A stretch of DNA of 64,000 nucleotides. Origin: Micromonospora echinaurantiaca (lineage in GTDB: Bacteria > Actinomycetota > Actinomycetes > Mycobacteriales > Micromonosporaceae). Positions 45,520 to 59,293 of this stretch are shown here, in pieces (positions within the stretch are counted from its first letter, which is position 1; each line of letters starts with the position of its first letter). The position numbers were made by a program, and so were the translations under genes. The notes under the pieces were generated by a model, which was not told the DNA's origin, made no database searches, and saw nothing but the letters and a program-made list of their open reading frames with translations. The stretch spans positions 3,897,001 to 3,961,000 of the forward strand of contig NZ_LT607750.1 of NCBI RefSeq assembly GCF_900090235.1, in the 5' to 3' direction.

Positions 45520-46062
45520 CTACGTCGCCCGACCGCTCAGCGGCGACCGGGCCGGAGCCGGTAATGAAGAACCGAGCAAGCCTACCAGCTCGGTGACCGC
45601 CCGCTCGGTCAGGTCGTGCACCACGACGGCGTCGGTCTCCGCCAGGGTGGCCGGCGCCGGCTGGAATCCGGGCGGCACGAGCAGGACCAGGCGGGCGTCG
45701 GGAAGCACTGCCCGGACGCCGATCGCGCCGGGCAGGTCGAGCGGGAGCAGCACCGGCTGCCCGGCGGCCAGCCGGGCGCGTACCTGCGCCGCGGGCGTGC
45801 CGCGCGCGTACGGGCCGATCCGGCTCCACTCCAGCAGCTCGCCGGCGGCGGCCATCCGGTCGAACTCGACCGGGTCGCAGAAGAGCCGGTCGGTGCCGGG
45901 CCGTTCGCCCGCGCGGGGTGGGCGGGTGGTGGCCGGCACCGGCGTCCACACGGCGGGAGAACGCGCCCGGACCAGCTCGACGACACTCTCCCGGCCGGTG
46001 CCCGAAGGTCCGGCCAGGACAGTGAGCCGAGCCGCCGGGCGCGCCTCACCTTCCGTGCTCAC
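45520..46062 (-). CDS. gmk: Guanylate-kinase-like protein, active site degraded
   Basis: At the canonical gmk locus and clearly homologous (LTVLAGPSGTG, TTRPPRAGERPG, GELLEWSRIG, PVLLPLDLPGA), but the P-loop reads GPSGTGRES instead of GPSGxGKS[ST]: the ATP-binding Lys is Arg and the following Ser is Glu. The lid segment with its arginines is missing, shortening the protein to 180 residues versus about 200. The Tyr that binds GMP after GERPG is also replaced. Reading frame and codon use are intact, so this looks like a maintained pseudoenzyme rather than a decaying gene. GTG start at 46062. Confidence 0.8.
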   Translation of the reverse strand: MSTEGEARPAARLTVLAGPSGTGRESVVELVRARSPAVWTPVPATTRPPRAGERPGTDRLFCDPVEFDRMAAAGELLEWSRIGPYARGTPAAQVRARLAAGQPVLLPLDLPGAIGVRAVLPDARLVLLVPPGFQPAPATLAETDAVVVHDLTERAVTELVGLLGSSLPAPARSPLSGRAT

Positions 46063-46087
46063 TGCTTGTTTCTACACGCCGCCACGC

Positions 46088-46405
46088 TCAGTTGGCGGAG
46101 AACTCTCCAAGCAGTGCCTTGCGCTGCTGCTCGCCGAGACCGCGCAGGCGACGGCTGTCGGCGATCTTGAGCTTCTCCATGATCTGGGTGGCCCGGATCT
46201 TGCCGATACCCGGCATCGCCTGCAGGACGGCGGACACCTTGAGCTTGCCGACGACGTCGTCGGACTCGGCCCGCTCAAGGACGGCTCCGAGGGTGGTCTT
46301 GCCCTGCTTGAGCTGCTCCTTCAGCTCAGCGCGGGCCTTGCGGATCTCCGCAGCCTTCTCGAGCGCGGCTGCGCGCTGCTCGGGGGTCAGTGACGGGAGC
46401 GGCAC
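46088..46405 (-). CDS. mihF: Integration host factor, actinobacterial type
   Basis: A 105-residue helical DNA-binding protein (mIHF/sIHF) with MPLPSLTPEQRAAALEKAAE and the helix-two-turn-helix LQAMPGIGKIRATQIMEKLKI. It shapes the nucleoid and affects topology and secondary metabolism in streptomycetes. GTG at 46405. The 178-bp gap upstream holds no gene and probably its own promoter. Confidence 0.96.
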   Translation of the reverse strand: MPLPSLTPEQRAAALEKAAEIRKARAELKEQLKQGKTTLGAVLERAESDDVVGKLKVSAVLQAMPGIGKIRATQIMEKLKIADSRRLRGLGEQQRKALLGEFSAN

Positions 46406-46583
46406 CAGTTCTCCTCAGGTCCCTATCGCGACGGGCGGGACGCACCGCCGCATCTGTGAAACGTGGTGTCGCTGTGAACCAAGGGGTCCGTGGTTCCCAG
46501 CGCGGGGAAAACTAGCGGTCAACGGAGCTTTCGGCAACGTGGGCGCGCCATGATCACCACAAAGTGACCGACCCGTCAGTCAG

Positions 46584-47420
46584 TCAACGGGCAGCCAGGG
46601 CGGCCCGGCAGTCGGCCAGCGCCCGGTCCGCGGCGGCCCGCAGCGCGTCGACGTCGGGGCCCGCGCCCAGCACCTCCCGGGAGTACGAGGGCAGCACCGT
46701 GGGCAGGCTGGAGCCGAAGACCAGGCGCAGGTCGGCCGGGGTGGCGCCCTGCGCGCCGAGGCCCGGCGAGAGCAGCGGACCGTTCACCGCGGACAGGTCG
46801 TGACCGGTGTCGCCGATGGTCGCCCCGACCACCAGACCGAAGCTGCCGAGCGGCTCCGCACCCGCGTTGAGCTGGGAAATCTCGTCGATCACGGTCTGCG
46901 CCACGGTCCGCCCGTCGGCCGCGCGGGCGCGCTGCACGGCGGCCCCCTCGGGGTTGGAGGTGAGCGCCAGCACGAAGACTCCACCGCCGTGCGCGGCGGC
47001 CAGCTCGAACATCGGAGCGAGCGAACCGACGCCGAGATACGGGCTGGCGGTGACCGCGTCGACATACAAGGGGCTGGATGGGTCGAGGTACGCGGCGGCG
47101 TACGCGGCGACCGTCGAGCCGATGTCCCCGCGCTTGACGTCAAGCAGAACGAGCGAGCCGGAATCCCGTAACTGTCGGATAGTTGACTCAAGAATTTCGA
47201 CCCCGCGCGCGCCGAACCGCTCGAAGAAGGCCGACTGGGGCTTGATCACCGCAACCCGGTCACCGAGCGCTTCCACGACGGTCCGGGCGAACCGGTCGAG
47301 CCCGGTGACGTCGTCGGGCAGCCCCCAGCGGGCCAGCAGCCCCGGGTGCGGGTCGATGCCCACGCAGAGCGGGCCCCGTTCGGTCACGGCCCGGTGCAGG
47401 CGGGCGCCGAAAGTCTCCAC
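46584..47420 (-). CDS. pyrF: Orotidine-5'-phosphate decarboxylase
   Basis: The last UMP step. The 278-residue enzyme is of the type-2 (actinobacterial) branch with CVGIDPHPGLL, KPQSAFFERFG and the catalytic LLDVKRGDIGSTV. GTG at 47420, 76 nt past bioA. It ends the pyr operon. Confidence 0.96.
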   Translation of the reverse strand: METFGARLHRAVTERGPLCVGIDPHPGLLARWGLPDDVTGLDRFARTVVEALGDRVAVIKPQSAFFERFGARGVEILESTIRQLRDSGSLVLLDVKRGDIGSTVAAYAAAYLDPSSPLYVDAVTASPYLGVGSLAPMFELAAAHGGGVFVLALTSNPEGAAVQRARAADGRTVAQTVIDEISQLNAGAEPLGSFGLVVGATIGDTGHDLSAVNGPLLSPGLGAQGATPADLRLVFGSSLPTVLPSYSREVLGAGPDVDALRAAADRALADCRAALAAR

Positions 47421-47496
47421 GTGTCGTCCTCTCCTCGCTCCTCGCGCGGGCCGCGTCGGCCGCCCGCGTACCCGGCCGTGGGTTCCCGGACCGGGC

Positions 47497-48771
47497 TCAG
47501 CCGGCCGCCACCGCCGCCGCCACGCCGGCCGCGATCCGGGCCAGGTCGGCGTCGTCGGTGACGTACGGCGGCATGGTGTAGACCAGGTCGCGGAACGGGC
47601 GCAGCCAGACGCCCCGCTCCGCCGCGGCGACGGTGGCGGCGGGCAGGTCCACCTCGTGGTCCAGTTGCACCACGCCGATCCCGCCCAGCACCCGCACGTC
47701 AACCACCCCCGGCGCGCCGCGCAGCGGCTCCAGGCCGGCCCGCAGCCCCGCCTGGAGCCTCGCCACCTGCCCCGCCCAGTCTCCGGCCCGCAGCAGCCCG
47801 ATGGAAGCGTTGGCGACCGCACAGGCCAGCGGGTTGCCCATGAACGTCGGGCCGTGCGCCAGCACGCCGGCCGCCGAGATGCCCCGGGCGATCTCCGAGG
47901 TGCACAGCGCGGCGGCCAGGGTGAGGTAGCCGCCGGTGAGCGCCTTGCCCACGCACATCACGTCCGGCGCCACCCCGGCGTGCTCGGCGGCGAACATGGT
48001 GCCGGTCCGGCCGAAGCCGGTGGCGATCTCGTCGAAGACCAGCAGCACCCCGTGCTCCCGGGTCACCTCGCGCAGCACCCGCAGGTAGTGCGGGTGGTGG
48101 AAGCGCATCCCGCCGGCGCCCTGGACCACCGGCTCGACGATCACCGCGGCCAGTTCGTGGGCGTGCCGCTCGACCGCGTCGACCAGCGCCGCCTCGTAGG
48201 TCGGGTCGGGCGGGGTGTCGAACCCCCCCGGCGGCGCTGGGGCGAAGACCTGGCGGGGCAGCACGTCGCCCCAGAGGTGGTGCATGCCGCCCTCGGGGTC
48301 GCAGACGCTCATCGGGTGGAACGTGTCGCCGTGGTAGCCGCCCCGCCAGGTGCCCAGCCGGCGGCGCTCCGGCCGGCCGGTGGCCCGCTGGTACTGCAGG
48401 CACATCTTCACCGCGACCTCGACGCTCACCGAGCCCGAGTCGCAGAGGAAGACGTGTTCCAACCCGTCCGGGGCCAGCTCGACCAGGGTCTGCGCCAGCC
48501 GTACCGCCGGGGCGTGGGTGAGCCCGCCGAACATCACGTGGCTCATCCGGCCGAGCTGGTCGGTCACCGCCGCGTCCAGCACCGGGTGCCGGTAGCCGTG
48601 GATCGCCGCCCACCACGACGACATCCCGTCGACGAGTTCCCGCCCGTCCGCCAGCCGCAGCCGCACCCCCTCCGCGCCCTCGACCACGTAGGGCGGGCTG
48701 GCCGGCGGGAGCGCCGCATACGGATGCCACACGTGCGCCCGGTCCCCGGCCAGGATCTCCTCGGGTGTCAC
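47497..48771 (-). CDS. bioA: Adenosylmethionine-8-amino-7-oxononanoate aminotransferase
   Basis: A 424-residue PLP enzyme that makes diaminopelargonate for biotin. [13 protein letters not shown], the [10 protein letters not shown] substrate loop and the PLP Lys in GKALTGGY fit BioA rather than other class III aminotransferases. GTG 48771 with GGGAG upstream. It sits between pyrD (139-nt gap) and pyrF (76 nt), an unusual place for a biotin gene; no other bio gene is in the window. Confidence 0.9.
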   Translation of the reverse strand: MTPEEILAGDRAHVWHPYAALPPASPPYVVEGAEGVRLRLADGRELVDGMSSWWAAIHGYRHPVLDAAVTDQLGRMSHVMFGGLTHAPAVRLAQTLVELAPDGLEHVFLCDSGSVSVEVAVKMCLQYQRATGRPERRRLGTWRGGYHGDTFHPMSVCDPEGGMHHLWGDVLPRQVFAPAPPGGFDTPPDPTYEAALVDAVERHAHELAAVIVEPVVQGAGGMRFHHPHYLRVLREVTREHGVLLVFDEIATGFGRTGTMFAAEHAGVAPDVMCVGKALTGGYLTLAAALCTSEIARGISAAGVLAHGPTFMGNPLACAVANASIGLLRAGDWAGQVARLQAGLRAGLEPLRGAPGVVDVRVLGGIGVVQLDHEVDLPAATVAAAERGVWLRPFRDLVYTMPPYVTDDADLARIAAGVAAAVAAG

Positions 48772-48910
48772 GTGCGCTCCCTCGTAGCCTCGTCGAACGC
48801 GCTGCCAGTGGTCCCGACCTCGCGCGGGTTCCGCCCGGTCGGTCCCGCCGCCCGCCGGGCCCGGCCGGCCGACTCCGCCGCGCCCGGTCGGACGCCGCCG
48901 GGACGGCGGC

Positions 48911-49950
48911 TCACCGGCTCGCGGTCCCGGCCGGGGCCGGGGCGGCGGCCGACGCGCGGGCGGCGGCGCGGACCAGGGCCGGGCCGCGGTAGATGAAGCC
49001 GGTGTAGAGCTGGACCAGGCTGGCGCCGGCGTCGAACATCCGGGCCGCGCCGTCCGGGTCGACGATGCCGCCGACGCCGACGATCGGCAGCCGGCCACCG
49101 GTCTCGCGGTGCACGAAGCCGACCACCTGCCGGGCCCGGTCGGCGAGCGGCCGGCCGGAGAGCCCGCCGGCCTCCGCGCCCCGCGCCCGATCCGCCGGGG
49201 CCAGCCCGTCCCGGGCCAGGGTGGTGTTGGTGGCGATCACCCCGGCGGCGCCCCGGGCCAGGCAGACCTCCAGCAACTCCGCGATGGCCGGCTCGGTCAG
49301 GTCCGGGGCGATCTTCACCAGCACCGGCTTCTCCCCCACCAGCGCCGCGAGCAGCGCGTCCAGGTGCGCCCGGTCCTGCAACGCCCGCAGGCCGGGGGTG
49401 TTCGGCGAGGAGACGTTGACAGCGAAGTAGTCACCGTGCCCGCGCAGCGCCCGGTAGGAGGCCTGGTAGTCCGCCACCGCCCCGTCCAGCGGGGTCACCT
49501 TGGACTTGCCCAGCGAGATGCCCAGCGGCACGCCCAGCGGCCGGGGCAGCGCCGCCAGCCGGGCGGCGAGGGCCTCCGCGCCGGCGTTGTTGAAGCCCAT
49601 CCGGTTGACCACGGCCTCGCTGTCGCGCAGCCGGAACAGCCGGGGCCGGGGATTGCCCGGCTGCGGGTGCGCGGTGACCGTGCCGACCTCCACGAAGCCG
49701 AAGCCGAGCGCCGGCCAGGCGGACAGCGCGACGCCGTTCTTGTCCATCCCAGCGGCCAGCCCGACCGGGTTGGGGAACTCGACGCCGAACACCGTGCGCG
49801 GCGCCGCGACGGCGTACCGGGCGCGCAGCGCGGCCAGCGCCGCCGGCCGGCCGGAGAGGCCGGCCAGCCGGCGCAGCGTCCACTCGTGCGCCGCCTCGGC
49901 GTCCCCGCCCCCGATCCGGAACAGCCCCGGCCGCACCACCCGCTCGAAGA

Positions 49951-49954
<4 letters not shown>
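48911..49954 (-). CDS. pyrD: Dihydroorotate dehydrogenase, quinone-dependent
   Basis: A class 2 membrane-associated flavoenzyme of 347 residues. [23 protein letters not shown] and the catalytic-Ser [11 protein letters not shown] are present. GTG at 49954 overlaps the carB stop. It oxidises dihydroorotate to orotate with the quinone pool. Confidence 0.97.
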
Positions 49955-53323
<3,369 letters not shown>

Positions 53324-53331
<8 letters not shown>

Positions 53332-54469
53332 CGGTGCGCCCCTCGATGAGTTCGGCGAAGCGGTCGAACAGGTAGTCCGCGTCGTGCGGGCCGGCCGCCG
53401 CCTCCGGGTGGTACTGGACGGTGAAGGCGGGCACGTCCTTCGCCCGCAGCCCCTCGACCACGTTGTCATTGAGGCAGACGTGACTGACCTGGACGCCACC
53501 GAACTCGGTCTCGATCACCTGGTCGGGTACGACAGCGCCCTGCCGTGCCCCCGGCACCTCGACGGCGAAGCCGTGGTTGTGGCTGGTCACCTCGACCTTG
53601 CCGGTGGCCCGGTCGAGCACCGGCTGGTTGATCCCCCGGTGGCCGTAGCCGAGCTTGTAGGTGCCGAAGCCCAGCGCCCGGCCGAGGATCTGGCTGCCGA
53701 AGCAGATGCCGAACAGCGGGATCTCGCGGCGCAGCACCTCCCGGGCCAGCGCGACCGGGCCGTCGGCGGTGGCCGGGTCGCCCGGGCCGGGCGAGAAGAA
53801 GACCGCGTCGGCGCCGGTGGCCAGCAGGTCGTCGATGGTGGAGCCGGCGGGCAGCACGTGCGTGGTGACCCCGCGCGCGGCCAGCCGGCGCGGCACGTTG
53901 CGCTTGATACCCAGGTCCAGCGCGGCCACCGTGTACCGCTGCTCGCCCTCGGCCGCGACCACGTACGGCTTGGCGGTGGTCACCTCGGCGGAGAGGTCCG
54001 CGCCGACCATCGGCGGCGACTGCCGCACCCGGGCCAGCAGCGCCCGCGGGTCGGTCTCCACGCTGGAGACGCCGACCCGCATCGCGCCGCGCTCGCGCAG
54101 GTGCCGGGTCAGCGCCCGGGTGTCCAGCCCGCTGATGCCGACCACGCCCTCGGTGGCGAGCCGGTCCTCCAGCCCGCCGGTGGCCCGCCAGTTGGAGCCG
54201 ATCCGGGCCGGGTCACGCACCACGTAGCCGGCCACCCAGATCCGGTCGGACTCGTCGTCCTCGCCGTTGACGCCGGTGTTGCCGATGTGCGGGGCGGTCT
54301 GCACCACCACCTGCCGGTGGTAGGACGGGTCGGTCAGGGTCTCCTGGTAGCCGGTCATGCCGGTGTTGAAGACCGCCTCGCCGAAGGTCTCCCCGACGCT
54401 GCCGTACGCCTCGCCGTGGAAGGTCCGTCCGTCCTCGAGAACGAGGATCGCCGATCGTCTGCGGGTCAC
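53324..54469 (-). CDS. carA: Carbamoyl-phosphate synthase small subunit
   Basis: A 381-residue glutamine amidotransferase supplying ammonia to CarB. The N-terminal CPSase domain ([18 protein letters not shown]) precedes the class I amidotransferase with nucleophile Cys in [13 protein letters not shown] and the His/Glu in [14 protein letters not shown] 54469 overlaps the pyrC stop. Confidence 0.98.
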
Positions 54470-55743
54470 TTGACAGCCTTTCCGTCCAGGACCGTCGGCT
54501 CGCCGCGCAGGAAGGTCGCCACGATGCGACCCGGCAGCGTCATGCGGGCGTACGGGGTGTTGCGACTGCGGCTGGCCAGCTCGGCCGGCTCGATCACCCG
54601 GCGGGCGGCCGGGTCGACCAGGGTCAGGTTGGCCGGCACGCCGGGCGCCGGGTCGAGGCCGTGCCCCTCCAGCCCGGCGATCCGGGCCGGGGTGCGGGAC
54701 ATCCGCTCGGCGATCAGGTCCCACTCGGGGCCGAGCACGTCGAGCGCGATGGACAGCGCCGTCTCCAGGCCGAGCATGCCCGGCCGGGCGTACGCCCACT
54801 CGCACTCCTTGTCCTCCACCGCGTGCGGGGCGTGGTCGGTGGCGACGATGTCGATCACGCCGTCGACCAGCGCGGCGCGCAGCGCGGCAATGTCGGCGGC
54901 GGTGCGCAGCGGCGGGTTGACCTTGTAGACCGGGTCGTAGGTCGCCGCCCGCTCGTCGGTGAGCAGCAGGTGGTGCGGGGTCACCTCGGCGGTGACCCGG
55001 ACCCCGCGGGCCTTGGCCTGCCGGAGCACCTCGACGCTGCCGGCGGTGGAGACGTGGCAGACGTGCAGCCGGCTGCCGACGTGCTCGGCCAGCAGCACGT
55101 CCCGGGCGATGATCGCCTCCTCGGCGACCGCCGGCCAGCCGGTCAGCCCGAGCCGGGTGGAGACCTCACCCTCGTGCATCTGCGCGCCCTCGGTGAGCCG
55201 GGGCTCCTCGGCGTGCTGGGCGATGATCCCGTCGAACGCCTTGACGTACTCCAGCGCCCGGCGCATCAGCTTCGGGTCGGCCACGCAGTGCCCGTCGTCG
55301 GAGAAGATCCGCACCCGGGCCGCCGAGTCGGCCATCGCGCCGAGTTCGGCCAGCCGCTCGCCGGCCAGCCCGACGGTGACCGCGCCGATCGGCTGCACGT
55401 CGACCAGCCCGGCCTCCCGGCCGAGCCGCCAGACCTGTTCGACCACGCCGGCGGTGTCGGCCACTGGCGAGGTGTTGGCCATCGCGCAGACCGCCGTGTA
55501 GCCGCCCAGGGCGGCGGCCCGCGAGCCGGACTCGACGGTCTCGGCGTCCTCCCGGCCCGGCTCGCGCAGGTGGGTGTGCAGGTCGACCAGGCCGGGCAGG
55601 GCCACCAGGCCGGTGGCGTCGAGCACGGTGGCGCCGGCGGCGGTCAGGCCGGCGCCGACCTCGGCCACGACGCCGTCGCGGATCAGCAGGTCGGTCGGCG
55701 CGGCCCCCACCACGCTGACCCCCTTGACCAGGTACGCGGTCAT
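54466..55743 (-). CDS. pyrC: Dihydroorotase
   Basis: A 425-residue class I metal-dependent dihydroorotase. [11 protein letters not shown] gives two metal His ligands; further ligands in CHVSTAG and [10 protein letters not shown] 55743 overlaps the pyrB stop; its stop overlaps carA. Confidence 0.97.
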   Translation of the reverse strand: MTAYLVKGVSVVGAAPTDLLIRDGVVAEVGAGLTAAGATVLDATGLVALPGLVDLHTHLREPGREDAETVESGSRAAALGGYTAVCAMANTSPVADTAGVVEQVWRLGREAGLVDVQPIGAVTVGLAGERLAELGAMADSAARVRIFSDDGHCVADPKLMRRALEYVKAFDGIIAQHAEEPRLTEGAQMHEGEVSTRLGLTGWPAVAEEAIIARDVLLAEHVGSRLHVCHVSTAGSVEVLRQAKARGVRVTAEVTPHHLLLTDERAATYDPVYKVNPPLRTAADIAALRAALVDGVIDIVATDHAPHAVEDKECEWAYARPGMLGLETALSIALDVLGPEWDLIAERMSRTPARIAGLEGHGLDPAPGVPANLTLVDPAARRVIEPAELASRSRNTPYARMTLPGRIVATFLRGEPTVLDGKAVK

Positions 55744-56666
55744 GAGTTGTTCCCCCCGAGCAGCAGGTAGAGGACGGCCATCCGGACGGAGACCCCGTTG
55801 GCGACCTGTTCGACGATGGTGGAGCGGGGCGAGTCGGCCACCTCGGGCGTGATCTCCATGCCCCGGTTCATCGGGCCGGGGTGCATGACGATCGCGTGCT
55901 CGGGCAGCCGGCGCATCCGCGGGCCGTCCAGGCCGTAGCGGCGGGCGTACTCGCGGGCGGACGGGAAGTAGGAGTCGTTCATGCGCTCGCGCTGCACCCG
56001 CAGCATCATCACCACGTCGGAGGTGGGCAGCACGGTGTCCAGGTCGTAGCAGACCCCGGTGCCGGGCGCGAGCGCCTGCGCGATGTCGACCGGGATCAGC
56101 GTCGGCGGCCCGACCAGGGTCACCTTGGCGCCGAGGGTGGACAGCAGCAGCACGTTGGAGCGGGCCACCCGGCTGTGCAGCACGTCCCCGACCACCGCGA
56201 CCGACAGGCCGGCCAGCCGGCCCAGCCGGGCCCGCATGGTGTACGCGTCCAGCAGCGCCTGGGTGGGGTGTTCGTGGGTGCCGTCGCCGGCGTTGACCAC
56301 CGAGCCGTCGACCCAGTTGGCGAGCCGGTGCGCGGCGCCGGAGGCGGGGTGGCGCACCACCACCGCGTCGGCGCCCATCGCCTGCAGGGTCAGCGCGGTG
56401 TCCTTCAGGCTCTCGCCCTTGGCGACGCTGGACCCCTTGGCGGAAAAGTTGATCACGTCGGCGCTGAGCCGCTTCGCCGCCGCCTCGAACGAGATCCGGG
56501 TCCGGGTGGAGTCCTCGTAGAAGAGGTTGACCACGGTCCGGCCGCGCAACGCGGGGAGCTTCTTGACCTCGCGGCCGGCGACGGTGGCCATCTCGGCGGC
56601 GGTGTCCAGGATCTGGGTGGCGGTGGCGGCGTCCAGGTCGCCGCCGGAGAGCAGGTGCCTGATCAC
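55740..56666 (-). CDS. pyrB: Aspartate carbamoyltransferase catalytic subunit
   Basis: A 308-residue enzyme. The carbamoyl-phosphate loop [21 protein letters not shown] and HPGPMNRG are diagnostic. GTG 56666 overlaps the pyrR stop. No pyrI regulatory subunit is seen, as is usual in Gram-positives. Confidence 0.98.
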   Translation of the reverse strand: MIRHLLSGGDLDAATATQILDTAAEMATVAGREVKKLPALRGRTVVNLFYEDSTRTRISFEAAAKRLSADVINFSAKGSSVAKGESLKDTALTLQAMGADAVVVRHPASGAAHRLANWVDGSVVNAGDGTHEHPTQALLDAYTMRARLGRLAGLSVAVVGDVLHSRVARSNVLLLSTLGAKVTLVGPPTLIPVDIAQALAPGTGVCYDLDTVLPTSDVVMMLRVQRERMNDSYFPSAREYARRYGLDGPRMRRLPEHAIVMHPGPMNRGMEITPEVADSPRSTIVEQVANGVSVRMAVLYLLLGGNNS

Positions 56667-57247
56667 GCGGGGGTCCCCCCGTACAGCTTGACCTCGTCGG
56701 CGCCGTCGGTCTCGGCGAGGGTGACCTTGACGCTCTCGGCGAGCGAGGTCGGAATGTTCTTGCCGACGTAGTCGGCGCGGATCGGCAGCTCCCGGTGGCC
56801 GCGGTCGACCAGGACGGCGAGCTGCACCGAGGCGGGGCGGCCGACGTCGTTGAGCGCGTCCAGGGCGGCCCGCACGGTACGGCCGGAGAAGAGCACGTCG
56901 TCGACGAGGACGACCCGCTTGCCGTCGATGCCGCCGGCCGGCAGCTGGGTGGGGCCGACCGCGCGGGTGGCGTGCCGGCGCAGGTCGTCGCGGTAGAGGG
57001 TGATGTCCAGCACGCCGACCGGGACGGTCACGTCCTCGAAGGTGCTGATCCGGGCGGCCAGGCGCTTCGCGAGCGGGGCGCCCCGGGTGGGTATGCCGAG
57101 CAGGACGGTGTCGGCGGCGCCCTGGGTCTTCTCCAGGATCTGGTGGGCGATCCGGTCGACCACCCGCTGGACGTCGGCGCTGGTGAGGATCACCTTCACC
57201 GAGGGTTGTCGGGCGGTCGGCGACTGGGCAGCCGGTGGGTAGGCCAC
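56663..57247 (-). CDS. pyrR: PyrR, pyr-operon RNA-binding regulator / uracil phosphoribosyltransferase
   Basis: A 194-residue protein that binds pyr leader RNA when UMP is high. Type I PRTase core with [19 protein letters not shown] (PRPP loop). GTG 57247 has AAGGAGG 5 nt upstream; a longer in-frame start at 57304 would include the regulatory hairpin. It heads the operon and sits directly behind a PyrR-binding-loop-like hairpin. Confidence 0.96.
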   Translation of the reverse strand: MAYPPAAQSPTARQPSVKVILTSADVQRVVDRIAHQILEKTQGAADTVLLGIPTRGAPLAKRLAARISTFEDVTVPVGVLDITLYRDDLRRHATRAVGPTQLPAGGIDGKRVVLVDDVLFSGRTVRAALDALNDVGRPASVQLAVLVDRGHRELPIRADYVGKNIPTSLAESVKVTLAETDGADEVKLYGGTPA

Positions 57248-57261
57248 GGCGGACCTCCTTC

Positions 57262-57279
57262 CCCGCCTCACGGGACGGG
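57262..57279 (-). promoter_or_regulatory. PyrR-binding-loop-like hairpin at the pyrR ribosome site
   Basis: Minus-strand CCCGTC-CCGTGA-GGCGGG folds into a 6-bp stem whose top reads GUCCCGUGAGGC (57276-57265). The Bacillus PyrR loop reads GUCCAGAGAGGC, identical except at two variable positions. The stem ends 2 nt before the AAGGAGG of pyrR, so bound PyrR would block initiation, as shown for Mycobacterium smegmatis. Confidence 0.7.
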
Positions 57280-57436
57280 TCGTTAAAGGACGTCGGATCC
57301 ACACGCCGGACCGGGTCCGGCCCGGCGCGGGCTCCAGCCACGTTACCAGTGGTCACGGGCCGGACCGCCGGCGGCCACTGAGCACCTGGTCAGCCCGGCG
57401 AAATGGGGATAACTCCCCCGGCGTACCCAACGGGAA

Positions 57437-57477
57437 GGTCACGACCACTTGACCAGGTGTCGCAATCCCCGTACCGT
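57437..57477 (+). promoter_or_regulatory. bldD promoter with overlapping inverted repeat
   Basis: TTGACC (57449-57454), 17-nt spacer, TACCGT (57472-57477) precede bldD, giving a leader of about 47 nt. GGTCA (57437-57441) and TGACC (57450-57454) form an inverted repeat across the -35, a candidate site for autorepression by BldD. Confidence 0.5.
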
Positions 57478-57530
57478 CACGCTCCGTAGCGATAGCTGGG
57501 AGAACCCCGAGCAGCACTGGGAGTGTCCGA

Positions 57531-58019
57531 ATGCCCTCTGAATACGCCAAGTCGCTGGGCGCCCGCCTGCGCTCCATCCGCCAGCAGCAGGGCCTGTCCC
57601 TGCAGGGGGTGGAGGAGAAGTCGAACGGGCGGTGGAAGGCGGTGGTGGTCGGCTCGTACGAGCGCGGCGACCGGGCCGTCACGGTGTCCCGGCTGGCCGA
57701 GCTGGCCGACTTCTACCGAGTTCCCGTCTCGGAGCTGCTGCCCGACGGCAGCGGGGTGCGCCACGAGCCGACCAGCAAGATCGTCCTGGACCTGGAGCGG
57801 CTCTACGACGAGGCCTCGGAGGACCTGGCCTACGTCGCCCGGTACGCCCGTGCCATCCAGCAGCAGCGCGGTGACTACAACGGCCGGGTGCTCTCCATCC
57901 GCGCCGACGACCTGCGCGCGCTGGCGATCGTCTACGACGCCTCGCCGTCCGGCCTGATCGAGCGGCTGACCGAGCACGGCGTGCTGGTCGCCGACCCGCG
58001 GGCGTTCTTCGCCTCCTGA
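57531..58019 (+). CDS. bldD: Developmental regulator BldD
   Basis: A 162-residue repressor of sporulation genes during vegetative growth. Residues 5-70 form the XRE-type DNA-binding domain (LGARLRSIRQQQGLSL). The C-terminal domain holds both halves of the cyclic-di-GMP site: Arg113-Gly-Asp115 and, eight residues on, Arg124-Ala-Asp-Asp127. Tetrameric cyclic-di-GMP bridges two BldD molecules in streptomycetes; the intact motif predicts the same here. ATG 57531, GGGAG upstream. Confidence 0.95.
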   Translation: MPSEYAKSLGARLRSIRQQQGLSLQGVEEKSNGRWKAVVVGSYERGDRAVTVSRLAELADFYRVPVSELLPDGSGVRHEPTSKIVLDLERLYDEASEDLAYVARYARAIQQQRGDYNGRVLSIRADDLRALAIVYDASPSGLIERLTEHGVLVADPRAFFAS

Positions 58020-58031
58020 CCGCTGTCGCAC

Positions 58032-58067
58032 CGAAAGGGCCCGTGCCGTCCGGCACGGGCCCTTTCG
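58032..58067. terminator. Bidirectional terminator between bldD and nusB
   Basis: A perfect 16-bp stem (58032-58047 with 58052-58067) and GTCC loop, with A-rich and T-rich ends on both strands. It is 12 nt past bldD and 40 nt past the minus-strand nusB. Confidence 0.9.
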
Positions 58068-58107
58068 TGGTCGGTGTCGCTCTACGCGGGCGGCGGACCG
58101 GCCGCGC

Positions 58108-58542
58108 TCAGCGGGTGGCGTACTCGGCGATCCGGCCGAGCAGACCGTTGAGGAAGCGCGGCGAGTCGTCGGTCGACATCTGCCGGGCCAGCTCCACCGC
58201 CTCGCTGATCGCCACCGGGTCGTCGATCTCGTCGACGTAGAGCAGCTCGTAGACGGCGATCCGGGCCAGGTTGCGGTCGACCGCCGGCATCCGGTCGAGC
58301 GTCCAGCCCTCGGCGTAGCTGGCGATCAGCTCGTCGATCCGGTCGAGGTGGTCGGCGACGCCCTCGACCAGGCTCACCGCGTAGCCGAGGTGCTCCGGCC
58401 GGGGCTTCTCGATCCGCTCGAGGTAGCCCGCGAGCACCTCCACCGGCGGCCGGTCACGCAGGTCGGCCTCGTAGAGCACGTCCAGTGCCCGCTTGCGCGC
58501 CTTGCGGCGCGCCGGCATCTGCTGTTTGGGACCCTCGGCCAT
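58108..58542 (-). CDS. nusB: Transcription antitermination factor NusB
   Basis: A 144-residue helical protein that binds boxA RNA with NusE. KARKRALDVLYEADLR and NEAVELAR-type (ISEAVELARQM) motifs; ends RIAEYATR. Start overlaps the efp stop by one base (TGATG). Confidence 0.97.
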   Translation of the reverse strand: MAEGPKQQMPARRKARKRALDVLYEADLRDRPPVEVLAGYLERIEKPRPEHLGYAVSLVEGVADHLDRIDELIASYAEGWTLDRMPAVDRNLARIAVYELLYVDEIDDPVAISEAVELARQMSTDDSPRFLNGLLGRIAEYATR

Positions 58543-59099
58543 CAGGCGCGGCCGAGGTAACGGCCGTCGCGGGTGTCGACCTTGATCTTCTCGCCGGTGG
58601 TGATGAAGAGCGGCACCTGCACGGTCGCGCCGGTCTCGACGGTGGCCGGCTTGTTGCCGCCGGTGGAGCGGTCGCCCTGCAGGCCCGGCTCGGTGTAGGT
58701 GATCTCGAGCACGACGCTGGTGGGCAGTTCCACGTAGAGCGGGACGCTCTCGTGGGTGGCCACCGTCGCCTCGGCCTCGGGCAGCAGGTAGTTGGCCGCC
58801 TCGCCCACGGTGCCGCCGGGCACGGTGATCTGGTCGAAGGTCTCCAGATCCATGAAGACGTAGTCCTCGCCGTCGGCGTAGAGATACTGCATGGTGCGCT
58901 TGTCGACGGTCGCGGTCTCGACCTTGGTGCCCGCGTTGAAGGTCTTGTCGACGACCTTGCCGGAGAGCACGTTCTTCAGCGTGGTACGCACGAACGCACC
59001 ACCCTTACCGGGCTTGACGTGCTGGAACTCGACGACGGACCAGAGTTCCCCGTCGAGGTTGAGTACCAGGCCGTTCTTCAGGTCGTTGGTGGTGGCCAT
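58542..59099 (-). CDS. efp: Elongation factor P
   Basis: A 185-residue three-domain protein that rescues ribosomes at polyproline. The loop [12 protein letters not shown] carries the tip Lys position used for modification in some bacteria. ATG 59099. The 194-bp gap to aroQ holds no gene. Confidence 0.98.
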   Translation of the reverse strand: MATTNDLKNGLVLNLDGELWSVVEFQHVKPGKGGAFVRTTLKNVLSGKVVDKTFNAGTKVETATVDKRTMQYLYADGEDYVFMDLETFDQITVPGGTVGEAANYLLPEAEATVATHESVPLYVELPTSVVLEITYTEPGLQGDRSTGGNKPATVETGATVQVPLFITTGEKIKVDTRDGRYLGRA

Positions 59100-59293
59100 T
59101 TCCTGCCTTGATCATCAATTGGCGGACAGACCTGGAAAGTCTACTAGCTGCGCCGACCGCCGTCGCCCGCTGCCGCCCGCCGGCCCGCAGCCCCGCCCGC
59201 GGCCCTCGCCCGCGGCCCGGCAGCGCCGCATGGCCAAGCTCACCGACGGTGTCCGCCCACAGCCGCGCCGCCCGGCCGGAGCGGCCCGCTCCG

